Part shown: positions 1 to 10,486 of the stretch, one piece after another
How the letters are laid out: each line of letters opens with the position of its first letter
Numbering within the stretch: position 1 is the first letter of the stretch
DNA from: Pseudacidovorax sp. NFM-22
GTDB taxonomy: Bacteria; Pseudomonadota; Gammaproteobacteria; Burkholderiales; Burkholderiaceae_C
Assembly: GCF_021401245.1 (NCBI RefSeq)
Contig: NZ_JACBFY010000004.1
Location: 434,001 to 498,000 of the forward strand
Direction of reading: 5' to 3'
Length of the DNA stretch: 64,000 nt
Notes under the pieces: generated by a model
Database searches by the model: none
The model's input: the letters and a program-made list of their open reading frames with translations, nothing else
What the model was told of the DNA's origin: nothing
Translations under genes and position numbers: made by a program

Positions 1-73
1 CGAGCGCGGGCACCAGCAGCAGCAGCCACAGGAACTGCGGCCAGAGGAAGGTCAGGGGCAGCGTGGCATTCAT
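1..73 (-). CDS. probable vWA-domain membrane protein, N-terminal fragment
   Basis: Only the first 24 codons lie in the window; the gene continues past base 1. The peptide begins MNATLPLTFLWPQ and runs into a leucine-rich membrane segment, like the start of BatA-type vWA proteins. The start codon overlaps the stop of the DUF58 gene as ATGA, so the two are translationally coupled. The vWA assignment rests mainly on the MoxR-DUF58-vWA gene order and is inference; another small membrane protein of such clusters is possible. Confidence 0.5.
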   Translation of the reverse strand, partial: MNATLPLTFLWPQFLWLLLLVPAL

Positions 74-1068
74 CGCAGTTCTCCAGCCCGTCGTGGCGGG
101 GCGCCGGTGGCGCGCACCCGGCGACGGCGCATGTCGGCAAATCGGACGATGGCTTCGACCAGATCGTCGGCGGTGGAGAGTTCCAGCGCATCGACGCCGG
201 CGTTGGCCAGGGCCTCGCGCAGGGCGTCCTCGCGCTCGGCGGCGAGCCTGGCGAAGCGGCGGCGGAAGGCCGCGTCGTGGGTGTCAACCCAAACCTGCTC
301 GCCGGTTTCGGCATCGGCCAGCGGCACCAGGCCCAGGTCGGGCAGCTCACGCTCCAGGGGGTCGAACAGGCGCACGGCCACCACTTCGTGGCGCTGAGCC
401 AGGCGGGCCAGCGGCTTCTCCCAGCCGGGCTCCGTGAGGAAGTCGGAGACGACGAAGACGGTGCTGCGCCGGGGCATCAGTCCTGCGGCCGACTGCAGCA
501 TGTCGGCCAGGCGCGTCATGCCGCGGTGGGGCGCCTTGGCGTCCGCTGCGGCATGCGCACGGCGTTCCATCTCGTGCAGCAGCCGCAGCACATGCGTTCG
601 GCTGCTGCGCGGGGGCAGCACAGCCTCGAGGTCGTGGCCATAGACGAGCGCCCCCACGCGGTTGCCATGGCGCGTGAGCAGCCGCGCGAGCACGCCGACG
701 AAGCCGGCCGAGATCTCGCGCTTGGCGCGCGGGCCGGAGCCGAAATCCACCGAGCGGCTGAGGTCGAGCACAAACCAGGCGGCCATCTCCCGGTCTTCGG
801 TGAAGACGCGCACGTGCGGCACCTGCTGGCGCGCGGTGACGTTCCAGTCGATGTGGCGCACGTCGTCGTGCATCTGGTATTCGCGCAGGTCGGCCAGGTC
901 CAGGCCGGTGCCGCGCATCAGCGTGCGGTAGTCGCCTTGCAGCAGGCCGTCGAGGCGGCGGATGACGGTCCACTCCAGCCGCCGCAGCAGGCGGTCGGCT
1001 GCCCCGGCCTCGGGAGCCGGGTCGTTGGCCGCCGGCGCGGCGGCGGGCTTGCGGCGCCACAGCTTCAT
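70..1068 (-). CDS. DUF58 domain-containing protein
   Basis: 332 aa. Residues 61-80 hold the DUF58 signature, with DDVRHIDWNVTAR at its heart. It is followed by a vWA-like metal-site motif DLSRS (D102, S104, S106). No membrane segment is evident, so the protein is probably cytoplasmic or peripheral. It directly follows the MoxR ATPase gene (no gap) and overlaps the next gene by four bases. MoxR-DUF58-vWA sets are thought to act as chaperone-like systems that assemble or activate metal-containing or envelope enzymes; no client gene is visible here. The family call is firm, the role is inference. Confidence 0.9.
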   Translation of the reverse strand: MKLWRRKPAAAPAANDPAPEAGAADRLLRRLEWTVIRRLDGLLQGDYRTLMRGTGLDLADLREYQMHDDVRHIDWNVTARQQVPHVRVFTEDREMAAWFVLDLSRSVDFGSGPRAKREISAGFVGVLARLLTRHGNRVGALVYGHDLEAVLPPRSSRTHVLRLLHEMERRAHAAADAKAPHRGMTRLADMLQSAAGLMPRRSTVFVVSDFLTEPGWEKPLARLAQRHEVVAVRLFDPLERELPDLGLVPLADAETGEQVWVDTHDAAFRRRFARLAAEREDALREALANAGVDALELSTADDLVEAIVRFADMRRRRVRATGAPPRRAGELR

Positions 1069-2085
1069 TCAGGCCACCAGCTTGTCGTGTTCGAGCGGCC
1101 GCGGCGGCGCGGGCACGGCGCGCATGATCTTCTCGATCAGCAGGTCGGGCGTGAGGCCTTCGGACAAGCCCTCGTACGACAGCGTCACCCGGTGGCGCAG
1201 CACATCGGGCACCAGGTCGCTCATGTCCTCCGGCAGCACGTAGGCCCGGCCGCGCAGCATGGCGAGGGCGCGTGCGCCTTCGGCCAGGCCGATGGTCGCG
1301 CGCGGGCTGGCGCCGAAGGTGATGAAGCGGCGCGTGTCCTTGAGGCCGAACTTCTCGGGGTCGCGCGTGGCCGAGATCAGCTTGACCGCGTACTGGATCA
1401 GCGACGGGTCGACATACACCTGCCGAGACTGGGCCTGCAGCGCCGCCAGCTGCTCGATGGTGGCCACCGGCGCGGCCTCCAGCTTCTCGCCGATGACACG
1501 CTGGACGATGACGAACTCCTCGTCGTCGGTGGGATAGTCGACCAGCACCTTCATCATGAAACGGTCCACCTGGGCCTCGGGCAAAGGGTAGGTGCCTTCG
1601 GTCTCGATGGGGTTCTGCGTGGCCATGACCAGGAAGGGGCGCGGCACGCGGTGGGTTTCACCGGCGATGGTCACCTGGCGTTCCTGCATCACCTCCAGCA
1701 GCGCGCTCTGCACCTTGGCCGGCGCGCGGTTGATTTCGTCGGCCAGCAGCAGGTTGGCGAAGACCGGGCCGAGCGAGGTGGAGAAGTCGCCGGTCTTCTG
1801 GTTGTAGATGCGCGTGCCCACCAGGTCGGCCGGCACCAGGTCGGGCGTGAACTGGATGCGCTTGAAGCTGCCGCGCATGGTCTCGGCCAGCGTCTTGACG
1901 GTGAGCGTCTTGGCGAGGCCCGGCACGCCTTCCACCAGCAGGTGGCCGCCGGCCAGCATGGCCACCATCACGCGTTCGAGGAAGCGGTCCTGGCCCACCA
2001 CCACGCGCTTGACCTGGTAGAGGATCTGTTCCATCAGCTCGGCGGTGGTGGCGGCGGTGTCGGGCAGGGCGGTCGGTGTGGTCAT
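1069..2085 (-). CDS. MoxR-family AAA+ ATPase
   Basis: 338 aa from the chosen start. Walker A is GVPGLAKT (53-60) and Walker B LLLADEINR (112-120); the sensor region ATQNPIETEGTYPLPEAQ that typifies MoxR proteins is present. The ATG at 2085 is chosen over an in-frame ATG at 2133 because a GGAAG ribosome site sits just before it and homologues start near the TAELMEQI helix. It is the first gene of the MoxR-DUF58-vWA run. Known family role: ATP-driven remodelling together with vWA proteins; the substrate is unknown. Confidence 0.93.
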   Translation of the reverse strand: MTTPTALPDTAATTAELMEQILYQVKRVVVGQDRFLERVMVAMLAGGHLLVEGVPGLAKTLTVKTLAETMRGSFKRIQFTPDLVPADLVGTRIYNQKTGDFSTSLGPVFANLLLADEINRAPAKVQSALLEVMQERQVTIAGETHRVPRPFLVMATQNPIETEGTYPLPEAQVDRFMMKVLVDYPTDDEEFVIVQRVIGEKLEAAPVATIEQLAALQAQSRQVYVDPSLIQYAVKLISATRDPEKFGLKDTRRFITFGASPRATIGLAEGARALAMLRGRAYVLPEDMSDLVPDVLRHRVTLSYEGLSEGLTPDLLIEKIMRAVPAPPRPLEHDKLVA

Positions 2086-2177
2086 GAGGCTTCCGGTGGA
2101 CGGTCGGTAGGCGGCGGTCTGTGGATGGGGCAATCACGATGCCAGCCGCACGGGCTGGTGCTGGGCAGCGGACAGCG

Positions 2178-3170
2178 TCAGAAGGGCGGCGAGCCCACCG
2201 CCGAGGCGGCGTTCTCGATGGGCACCGCAAAGCCAATGCCGATGAAGGTACGTTGCTGCGTCGGGTTGAGGATGGCGGTGACGATGCCCAGCACCTCGCC
2301 GTCCATGTTGATCAGCGGGCCGCCGGAGTTGCCGGGGTTGGCCGCCGCATCGAACTGGATCAGGTTGGACAGTTCCTGCCTGCCCTCCGGCGACTGGAAG
2401 GAGCGCTTGAGCCCGGACACCACGCCGGCGGAGACCGAGGGTCCGATGCCGAAGGGAAAGCCCACGGCCGCGACCTGATCGCCGGGGCGCAGGTCGGCGG
2501 TCGATTTCATGGTGGCGGCCACCAGGTCGTCGGGGATCTTCTGCGCCTGGAGGACGGCCAGGTCGTTCTCGGGCTGCACGCCGGTCACGGTGGCCACCGA
2601 CTCCAGGCCGTCGAAGAAGGTCACCTTGATCTTCTGCGCGCCCGCGACCACATGCAGGTTGGTCAGGATCACGCCCTTGTCGACGATGACCACGCCGGTG
2701 CCGATGCCGCGCTCGACCTCGCCCGGCGGGCCCGAGGCCTCGGGCGGCTTGCCGCGCGCCATGTTGCGGCCGCGCTTTTCGGTGCGGGCAGCGGGGGTTT
2801 CCTTTTCCTCGCCGTAGCTCACGACGCGCACCACCGAGGGCCGGATCGTGTCCGCCGCGCGCGTCGCCTGCGAAGGCAGCGTCTGCGTCTGCAGCGTCTT
2901 GAGCACGGCGGCGTCGATGTCCTTCTGCGTCAGTTGGAGCCCGGCGGTCGGGCGCTGCCACAGCCAGGCGCTGGTGGCGCCCAGGGCCAGCACGGCCACC
3001 GTGAGCGTTGCCACGGTGCGGCGGCCAGGCTGCCATGCCGCCGGGCGGGCGGTCGGCCCGGGGGAGGGGGCGTCGCCTTGCCCTCCCGCTGGCGGCAACG
3101 GGGAGGACATCGGCTCGTCCTCGGCAACGGGACGACGGGGCGACGGGCTGTAGCGGGCGGGCCTGCGCAT
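2178..3170 (-). CDS. membrane-anchored trypsin-like serine protease (HtrA/DegP type, no PDZ)
   Basis: 330 aa. A proline-rich cytoplasmic tail (1-50) is followed by one membrane segment (about 52-71) and an S1C protease domain with a visible triad: H173 in TNLHVV, D203 in ENDLAVL, S282 in GNSGGP. The chain ends about 15 residues after the last protease strand, so no PDZ domain is present, unlike DegP or DegS. The ATG at 3170 is preceded by GGAGG at 7 bases and is preferred to an upstream in-frame ATG at 3248. It lies 92 bp upstream of the MoxR gene on the same strand, so it may share that operon, and is divergent from tatD. Probable periplasmic quality-control or signalling protease. Confidence 0.9.
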   Translation of the reverse strand: MRRPARYSPSPRRPVAEDEPMSSPLPPAGGQGDAPSPGPTARPAAWQPGRRTVATLTVAVLALGATSAWLWQRPTAGLQLTQKDIDAAVLKTLQTQTLPSQATRAADTIRPSVVRVVSYGEEKETPAARTEKRGRNMARGKPPEASGPPGEVERGIGTGVVIVDKGVILTNLHVVAGAQKIKVTFFDGLESVATVTGVQPENDLAVLQAQKIPDDLVAATMKSTADLRPGDQVAAVGFPFGIGPSVSAGVVSGLKRSFQSPEGRQELSNLIQFDAAANPGNSGGPLINMDGEVLGIVTAILNPTQQRTFIGIGFAVPIENAASAVGSPPF

Positions 3171-3259
3171 CGATGCACCTCCGGAAAAGTGATGCAGGGG
3201 TGGGGTCACCCTAGCACGCTTCGTACCGCTTTGCAGCCCCTGCGGCATGATCTCCCCGC

Positions 3260-4102
3260 ATGGCGGTCTTCATCGATACCCACTGTCACCTGGATGCGCC
3301 CGAATTCGGTGCGCAGGCGCCGCAGGTGCATGCGCGTTCGCGGCAAGCGGGCGTGGCGCTGTGCCTGATCCCGGCCGTGTCCGCCTCCAATTTCGACGCC
3401 GTGCGTGTGCTGGCGCATGCGCAGAAGGACGCTTATGCGCTGGGCATCCATCCGCTGTGCACCGCGGGGGCTGGCGAGGCGGCGCTCTCGGCCCTGGAAG
3501 GTGCGCTGGATCGCCATGCCGACGATCCGCGTCTGGTGGCGGTGGGCGAGATCGGGCTGGACTATTTCGTACCCGGCCTCGACGGCACGACGCAGGAGCG
3601 GCTGTTCCGGCGTCAGCTTCAGATGGCCTGGCAGCGGCAACTGCCGGTGCTGCTCCATGTGCGCCGCTCGGTCGACAAGGTGCTGCGCCAGCTGCGCGAG
3701 GTGGGCGGCGGCCGGCCCTGGCACGGCATCGCCCATGCCTTCGTCGGCAGCCGTCAGCAGGCCGAGGAATGCCTGGCACTGGGACTGAAGCTCGGACTGG
3801 GCGGCGCGATGACTTTCGAGCGGGCGACCCGGCTGCGCGACCTGGCGGCGCAACTGCCGCTGGAGTCCTTCGTCCTCGAGACCGATGCGCCGGACATCCC
3901 GCCCAGTTGGCTCTACCAGACCCGGGAGGCGCGCGAAGCCGGCCTGCCCCAGGGGCGCAACGAGCCGGCGGAAGTCCCGCGCATCGCGCAGGTGCTGGCC
4001 GAACTGCGCGGCCTGCCCGTGGGCGACGTGGCAGCGGCCACGACGCGAAATGCCCTCCAGGCGGTGCCCCGACTGGCGGCATTGATGCCCCTCGCGGGAT
4101 GA
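3260..4102 (+). CDS. TatD-family metal-dependent hydrolase
   Basis: 280 aa, the normal length. The family metal-site motif THCHLD (H8, H10) opens the protein, E97 in VGEIGLD is the next expected ligand, and ETDAPD near residue 211 supplies the late aspartate. TatD proteins are TIM-barrel 3'-5' DNA exonucleases/DNases. It is divergent from the protease gene and separated from it by only 89 bp, so both promoters must lie in that gap. TatD proper cannot be told from the YcfH/YjjV paralogues by eye, so no symbol is given. Confidence 0.9.
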   Translation: MAVFIDTHCHLDAPEFGAQAPQVHARSRQAGVALCLIPAVSASNFDAVRVLAHAQKDAYALGIHPLCTAGAGEAALSALEGALDRHADDPRLVAVGEIGLDYFVPGLDGTTQERLFRRQLQMAWQRQLPVLLHVRRSVDKVLRQLREVGGGRPWHGIAHAFVGSRQQAEECLALGLKLGLGGAMTFERATRLRDLAAQLPLESFVLETDAPDIPPSWLYQTREAREAGLPQGRNEPAEVPRIAQVLAELRGLPVGDVAAATTRNALQAVPRLAALMPLAG

Positions 4103-4299
4103 AGGGCTTGCCGGCCTGTCGGACGCGGCCGATACGGCTTCGTAGGCGGAGGTCGCAACATGGCGTTCCAGCGATTGCAAGGCGTTCTTCGGTGTCATCC
4201 TCCGGTCACGGCCTGCCGTTGCAGGCCATACGGGGCACCACCCCGTGTGTCCCCAACCGGGGCTGCCCCAGGCGGCCCATCTCCAAAGGAGCGATTCCG

Positions 4300-4875
4300 A
4301 TGACAACGTACAACCTCCGCGCCCTTCCTGCTGCCCTGATCGTGGCCATGGCCGCCATCGGCCTGCCGGCGGTCGCGCAGACCAGCGCCACGACCACGAC
4401 GACCACCACGGCGACGACGCCGGCCATGCCCGCGACCACGCAACCCACCGTGACGGAGCGGGCCAAGGAAACCGGCAAGGAGGCCGTCGACGCCACCGAG
4501 CGCGGCGCCAAGAAGGCCTACCACGCCACCAAGAACACCGCCGAGAAGGCGGCCGACGCTACCGAGCATGGCGCCAAGAAGGCCTACCGCAAGACCAAGG
4601 AAGTCGGCGGCGAAGCGGTCGATGCCACCGAAAGCGGCGCCAAGAAGGCCTATCGCAAGACCAAGGAAGTGGGCGGCAAGGCCGTCGACGCCACGGAAAG
4701 CGGCGCCAAGAAGGCCTACAGCGCGACCAAGCACGGCGTGCAGAAGGCCGGCGATGCAACGGCCAACGTGGCCCACAAGACGGCCGACGGCATGCGCACG
4801 GCCGGCGACAAGATCGGCGAGAAGATCCCCGGCACCGAGCAGAACGAAGCGGCCAAGGCAGCCGGCAAGCAGTGA
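4300..4875 (+). CDS. secreted LEA-like protein with 22-residue tandem repeats
   Basis: 191 aa. A cleavable signal peptide (about residues 1-27, ending VAQ) is followed by a Thr/Ala-rich linker and then four tandem 22-residue units plus a degenerate fifth. Units read A-V-D-A-T-E-x-G-A-K-K-A-Y and then a K/T-rich half, at bases 4483-4746. The 22-residue period is two 11-mers, as in group 3 LEA and similar amphipathic-helix proteins. The composition (Lys, Ala, Thr, Glu; no Cys or Trp) predicts a soluble, helical or disordered periplasmic protein. The ATG has AAAGGAG upstream (4285-4291), and a strong terminator follows at 4937. A stress or desiccation role is inference only. Confidence 0.8.
   Translation: MTTYNLRALPAALIVAMAAIGLPAVAQTSATTTTTTTATTPAMPATTQPTVTERAKETGKEAVDATERGAKKAYHATKNTAEKAADATEHGAKKAYRKTKEVGGEAVDATESGAKKAYRKTKEVGGKAVDATESGAKKAYSATKHGVQKAGDATANVAHKTADGMRTAGDKIGEKIPGTEQNEAAKAAGKQ
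4483..4746 (+). repeat. four in-frame 66-bp tandem repeats
   Basis: Units at 4483-4548, 4549-4614, 4615-4680 and 4681-4746, each encoding 22 residues that begin A-(V/A)-D-A-T-E. Units 2 and 3 are nearly identical in protein. A degraded fifth copy (AGDATANVAHK) follows. The repeats are in frame and probably vary in number between strains. Confidence 0.85.
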
Positions 4876-4936
4876 TGGGGTGAGTGCCGCCGAGTCCTGC
4901 ATCCCGCGGGATCGGCGGCCCACCCGGCCCATGGCA

Positions 4937-4961
4937 GAGAGCCCGCTTCGGCGGGCTCTTT
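4937..4961 (+). terminator. intrinsic terminator
   Basis: GAGCCCGC, loop TTCG, GCGGGCTC, then TTT: a perfect 8-bp stem 64 bp after the LEA-like gene. It separates that gene from the glycosylase operon. Confidence 0.85.
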
Positions 4962-5007
4962 CGCATGGTGGCCCAGACGCTGGGTTCGACCGCGCGATGA
5001 TGGCGCC

Positions 5008-5538
5008 ATGCCGGTGTCGTCTCCTTCGTCCCAACCTGAGCCGCCGCTCCTGGAAGGGCTTGCGCCCGTGGTCGCCGCCCACACCCGGCTGCTGATCCTG
5101 GGCAGCTTCCCGAGCCGCATCTCGCTCGAGAGGCGGCAGTATTATGCGAACCCCCGCAACCAGCTCTGGACACTCTTGCAAGCCCTCTGGCCCGAGCAGC
5201 CGCTTCCGCCTTCTCACGACTATGCCGGGCGCTGCCGGTGGATCCTCGATCGAGGCCTGGGGCTGTGGGACGTGTACGCACGCTGCCGGCGCACAGGCAG
5301 CCTGGATTCCGCCATCCGCGACGCCGAGCCGAACGACCTGCGCCAGCTCGATCTTCCCCGCCTCGAAGGCGTCGCCCACAACGGCGCCGCCAGCCATGCC
5401 CAGGCCATGCGGCTGGGCATGACAGGCGTGGTCGTCCATCGCCTGCCTTCCACCAGCCCGGCCCATGCCGCCTGGAGTCTGGCGCGCAAGACCGAGGCCT
5501 GGCGCGAGGTCTTCGCACGACACGGGCTCTGCGCATGA
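5008..5538 (+). CDS. DNA-deoxyinosine (hypoxanthine-DNA) glycosylase
   Basis: 176 aa. Residues 29-54 carry the hallmark of the hypoxanthine-DNA glycosylase branch (family 6) of the UDG superfamily: LILGSFPS, then SLERRQYYANPRNQLW. These enzymes excise hypoxanthine, the deamination product of adenine, from DNA. Its stop overlaps the next start as ATGA, so it is coupled to the SpeE-like gene. Mug-type uracil glycosylases are the alternative, but the QYYANPRN block favours the HDG family. Confidence 0.85.
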   Translation: MPVSSPSSQPEPPLLEGLAPVVAAHTRLLILGSFPSRISLERRQYYANPRNQLWTLLQALWPEQPLPPSHDYAGRCRWILDRGLGLWDVYARCRRTGSLDSAIRDAEPNDLRQLDLPRLEGVAHNGAASHAQAMRLGMTGVVVHRLPSTSPAHAAWSLARKTEAWREVFARHGLCA

Positions 5539-6295
5539 AGGCCCGCCGCAGCAAGCCTCAGGACCTGCCCGAGGTCAACTTCTCGGACTGGGGCGACATC
5601 CGCTACCTGCACCTGGGCACGGAGTGGGTGCAGGGCTCCATGCGCATCGACGCGCCCTTCGAGATCGAGCTGGAGTACGTGCAGCGCATGATGGCCTGGC
5701 TGCTCTTCGTCGAGCCGTCCGAGGTGGCCAAGCGCCATGCCATGCAACTGGGGCTGGGCGCGGCCTCGCTCACCAAGTTCTGCCGCAAGCAACTGCGCAT
5801 GCGCACCACCGCCATCGAGCTGAACCCGGCGGTGGTGGCCGCCTGCCGCGGCTGGTTCAAGCTGCCGCAGGACGACGCCAAGCTCCAGGTCGTGATCGCC
5901 GATGCCGCCGAAGAGGTGCGACAGCCTCAGTGGCAGGGCAGCGTGCATGCGTTGCAGGTCGACCTGTACGACCACGAGGCGGCCGCGCCGGTGCTCGACA
6001 GCGCCGAGTTCTATGCCGACTGCCGCGGCGTGCTGGCCGAGGACGGCTGCATGACGGTCAACCTCTTCGGCCGATCCTCCAGCTACGACCGCAGCGTCGA
6101 GAAGATCGCCGAGGCCTTCGGCGCCGATGCCCTGTGGGCCTTCAAGCCCACGCGCGAGGGCAACACCATCGTGCTGGCCCAGCGTACGCCCTCCCGGCCC
6201 AAGCGCGAACGGCTGGCCCAGCAGGCCGAAGCGGTCTCGGCGCGCTGGGGCCTGCCGGCGCCCAAGTGGCTGCGCGTGTTCAAACCCCTGCAGCC

Positions 6296-6299
<4 letters not shown>
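5535..6299 (+). CDS. spermidine synthase-like methyltransferase-fold protein
   Basis: 254 aa. It has a Rossmann nucleotide site LGLGAASLTKF followed by the acidic strand AIELNP, as in the spermidine synthase/SpeE-like fold. The normal SpeE polyamine-site signature is not obvious, so the name describes the fold rather than proven activity. The start is fixed by the ATGA overlap with the glycosylase stop, and the gene ends in another ATGA overlap with the GspE-type gene. The tight packing says the three are co-transcribed, but no shared pathway is evident. Confidence 0.75.
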
Positions 6300-8137
<1,838 letters not shown>

Positions 8138-8164
8138 TCGGCGCCGGGGCAACCCCGGGCTTAC

Positions 8165-8176
8165 CCTGAACTCAGG
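8165..8176. promoter_or_regulatory. possible operator palindrome upstream of tctB
   Basis: CCTGA-AC-TCAGG inverted repeat in the 115-bp gap between the GspE-type gene and tctB. It is the only clear symmetry there and could be a regulator site; no regulator gene is adjacent. Weak evidence. Confidence 0.25.
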
Positions 8177-8252
8177 TTAGGTGGAATCCACATCAAAGCT
8201 GACTGGTGGCTGACCAAAAATCCGCCCACTCTTTTTTGTGTGGAGACCGTTC

Positions 8253-8741
8253 GTGAAGATCAAAAGTCAGAAGGACTTTTTCGCGGGCCTCATGTTCACG
8301 CTGGTCGGGGCCGGGTTCGCCTGGGGCGCCACGACCTACACCGTGGGCAGCGGGGCGCGCATGGGTCCGGGGTATTTCCCCCTCATGCTGGGCATCGTCC
8401 TGGCCGTCCTCGGCCTCGTCGTCATCTTCGGTTCGCTGACCGTGGAAACGGTGGACGGCGAGCCCATCGGCAAGATCGCCTGGAAGCCGCTGGTGTTCAT
8501 CATCGCGGCCAACCTGGTGTTCGGCGTGCTGCTGGGTGGCCTGCCCAGCATCGGCCTGCCGGCCATGGGGCTGATCATCGGCATCTACGCGCTGGTGGTC
8601 ATCGCGGCGCTGGCAGGCGCCGAGTTCTCGCTCAAGCTGGCGCTGATCCTCGGCACCATCCTCGCGGTGGGCAGCTACCTCGCATTCATCGTCGGCCTGA
8701 AGCTGCAGTTCCAGGTCTGGCCCACGTTCATCACCGGCTGA
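8253..8741 (+). CDS. tctB: tripartite tricarboxylate transporter, small membrane subunit TctB
   Basis: 162 aa with about four membrane segments and the TctB-family opening KSQKDFFAGLMF, then GARMGPGYFP. A GTG start at 8253 is chosen because GGAGA (8242-8246) lies six bases upstream. TctB is the small integral subunit of TTT secondary transporters, which take up di- and tricarboxylates using a periplasmic Bug-type binding protein. tctA follows after 12 bases and a Bug gene after that, so the whole system is present. Confidence 0.92.
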   Translation: MKIKSQKDFFAGLMFTLVGAGFAWGATTYTVGSGARMGPGYFPLMLGIVLAVLGLVVIFGSLTVETVDGEPIGKIAWKPLVFIIAANLVFGVLLGGLPSIGLPAMGLIIGIYALVVIAALAGAEFSLKLALILGTILAVGSYLAFIVGLKLQFQVWPTFITG

Positions 8742-8753
8742 TCGGCGCTATCC

Positions 8754-10265
8754 ATGGACCTGATTAACAACCTTTCGATCGGCTTCGGCGCGGCGTTCAC
8801 GCTGCAGAACCTGATCTATGCCTTCGTCGGCTGCCTGCTGGGCACGCTGATCGGCGTGCTGCCCGGCATCGGGCCGGTCGCCACCATCGCCATGCTGCTG
8901 CCGGCCACCTACGCGCTGCCGCCGGTGGCCGCGCTGATCATGCTGGCCGGCATCTACTACGGTTCGCAGTACGGCGGGTCGACCACCGCCATCCTGGTGA
9001 ACCTGCCAGGGGAATCGGCTTCAGTGGTGACCGTGATCGACGGGCATGCCATGGCCAAGGCGGGACGAGGCGGGCCCGCGCTCGCGGCGGCCGGCCTGGG
9101 CTCCTTCTTCGCCGGCTGCGTGGGCACGCTGATCCTGGCCGCCTTCGCGCCGCCGCTGACCGAGCTGGCCTTCAAGTTCGGCCCGGCCGAATACTTCAGC
9201 CTGATGGTGCTGGGCCTGATCGGTGCCGTGGTGCTGGCCTCGGGCTCGCTGCTCAAGGCCATCTGCATGATCGTGCTGGGCCTGCTGCTGGGCCTGGTGG
9301 GCACGGACGTGAACTCGGGCGTGGCCCGCTACAGCTTCGACATTCCGGAACTGACCGACGGCATCGGCTTCATCGCCATCGCCATGGGTGTGTTCGGCTA
9401 CGGCGAGATCATCTCCAACCTGGCCAAGCCGGAGGAAGACCGCGAGATCTTCACCGCCAAGCTGCAGGGCCTGTGGCCCACCAAGGAAGACTTCAAGCGC
9501 ATGACGCCGGCCGTGCTGCGCGGCACCGCGCTGGGTTCGGCTCTGGGCATCCTGCCGGGCGGCGGCGCGCTGCTGTCCTCCTTTGCGTCGTACACGCTGG
9601 AGAAGAAGCTCAAGCCGCGTCCGGGCGAAGTCCCGTTCGGCAAGGGCAACATCCGCGGCGTGGCGGGCCCCGAGTCGGCCAACAACGCCGGTGCGCAGAC
9701 CTCCTTCATCCCGCTGCTGACGCTGGGCATCCCGCCCAACCCCGTCATGGCGCTGATGGTGGGCGCGATGACCATCCACAACATCCAGCCGGGCCCGCAG
9801 GTGATGACCAGCAACCCCGAGCTGTTCTGGGGCCTGATCGCCTCGATGTGGATCGGCAACCTGATGCTGATCATCCTGAACCTGCCGCTCATCGGCATGT
9901 GGATCAAGCTGCTGTCGATCCCGTACAAGTGGCTGTTCCCGGCGATCGTGCTGTTCTGCGCCATCGGCGTGTACTCGACCAACAACAACACCTTCGACGT
10001 GTGGATGGTGGCCATCTTCGGCGTGGTCGGCTATGCCTTCATCAAGATGGGCTGTGAGCCGGCGCCGCTGCTGCTGGGCTTCATCCTGGGGCCGATGATG
10101 GAAGAGAACCTGCGCCGGGCGCTGCTGCTGTCGCGCGGCGAATGGAGCGTGCTGGTCACGCGGCCGATCTCGGCGGGCCTGCTGCTGCTGGCGGTGCTGC
10201 TGCTGGTGATCGTGCTGCTGCCCTCGGTCAAATCCAAGCGCGAGGAAGCCTTCGTCGAGGAATGA
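8754..10265 (+). CDS. tctA: tripartite tricarboxylate transporter, large permease subunit TctA
   Basis: 503 aa, the typical length, with about 11-12 hydrophobic segments. It has the TctA signatures GVLPGIGPV near the N-terminus, YYGSQYGGSTTAILVNLPGE and, later, GILPGGGALLSS. It forms the inner-membrane channel with TctB. A strong terminator lies 46 bp after the stop, so the following Bug gene probably has its own promoter or depends on read-through. Confidence 0.96.
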   Translation: MDLINNLSIGFGAAFTLQNLIYAFVGCLLGTLIGVLPGIGPVATIAMLLPATYALPPVAALIMLAGIYYGSQYGGSTTAILVNLPGESASVVTVIDGHAMAKAGRGGPALAAAGLGSFFAGCVGTLILAAFAPPLTELAFKFGPAEYFSLMVLGLIGAVVLASGSLLKAICMIVLGLLLGLVGTDVNSGVARYSFDIPELTDGIGFIAIAMGVFGYGEIISNLAKPEEDREIFTAKLQGLWPTKEDFKRMTPAVLRGTALGSALGILPGGGALLSSFASYTLEKKLKPRPGEVPFGKGNIRGVAGPESANNAGAQTSFIPLLTLGIPPNPVMALMVGAMTIHNIQPGPQVMTSNPELFWGLIASMWIGNLMLIILNLPLIGMWIKLLSIPYKWLFPAIVLFCAIGVYSTNNNTFDVWMVAIFGVVGYAFIKMGCEPAPLLLGFILGPMMEENLRRALLLSRGEWSVLVTRPISAGLLLLAVLLLVIVLLPSVKSKREEAFVEE

Positions 10266-10310
10266 CGGGGCGCGGGCGGGCCGCCAGCGGCACGCCCCTT
10301 GCACAGGACG

Positions 10311-10335
10311 ACGGCACCTTCGGGTGCCGTTTTTC
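10311..10335 (+). terminator. intrinsic terminator after tctA
   Basis: ACGGCACC, loop TTCG, GGTGCCGT, then TTTT: a perfect 8-bp stem closing the tctBA unit. Confidence 0.88.
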
Positions 10336-10486
10336 ATTGGGGCGGCACCTGTGGCCCGATTCATAGATCGGCCGCATGAATTCATCAACCAAATCCATTT
10401 CCTCATCAGTGCGGAAAGCGTTCCAATCGGCGCCGCCCGACTGCCGGCCGACCGGCCCCCGAACGTTTTCTCTTTCCTCTTCGCCC

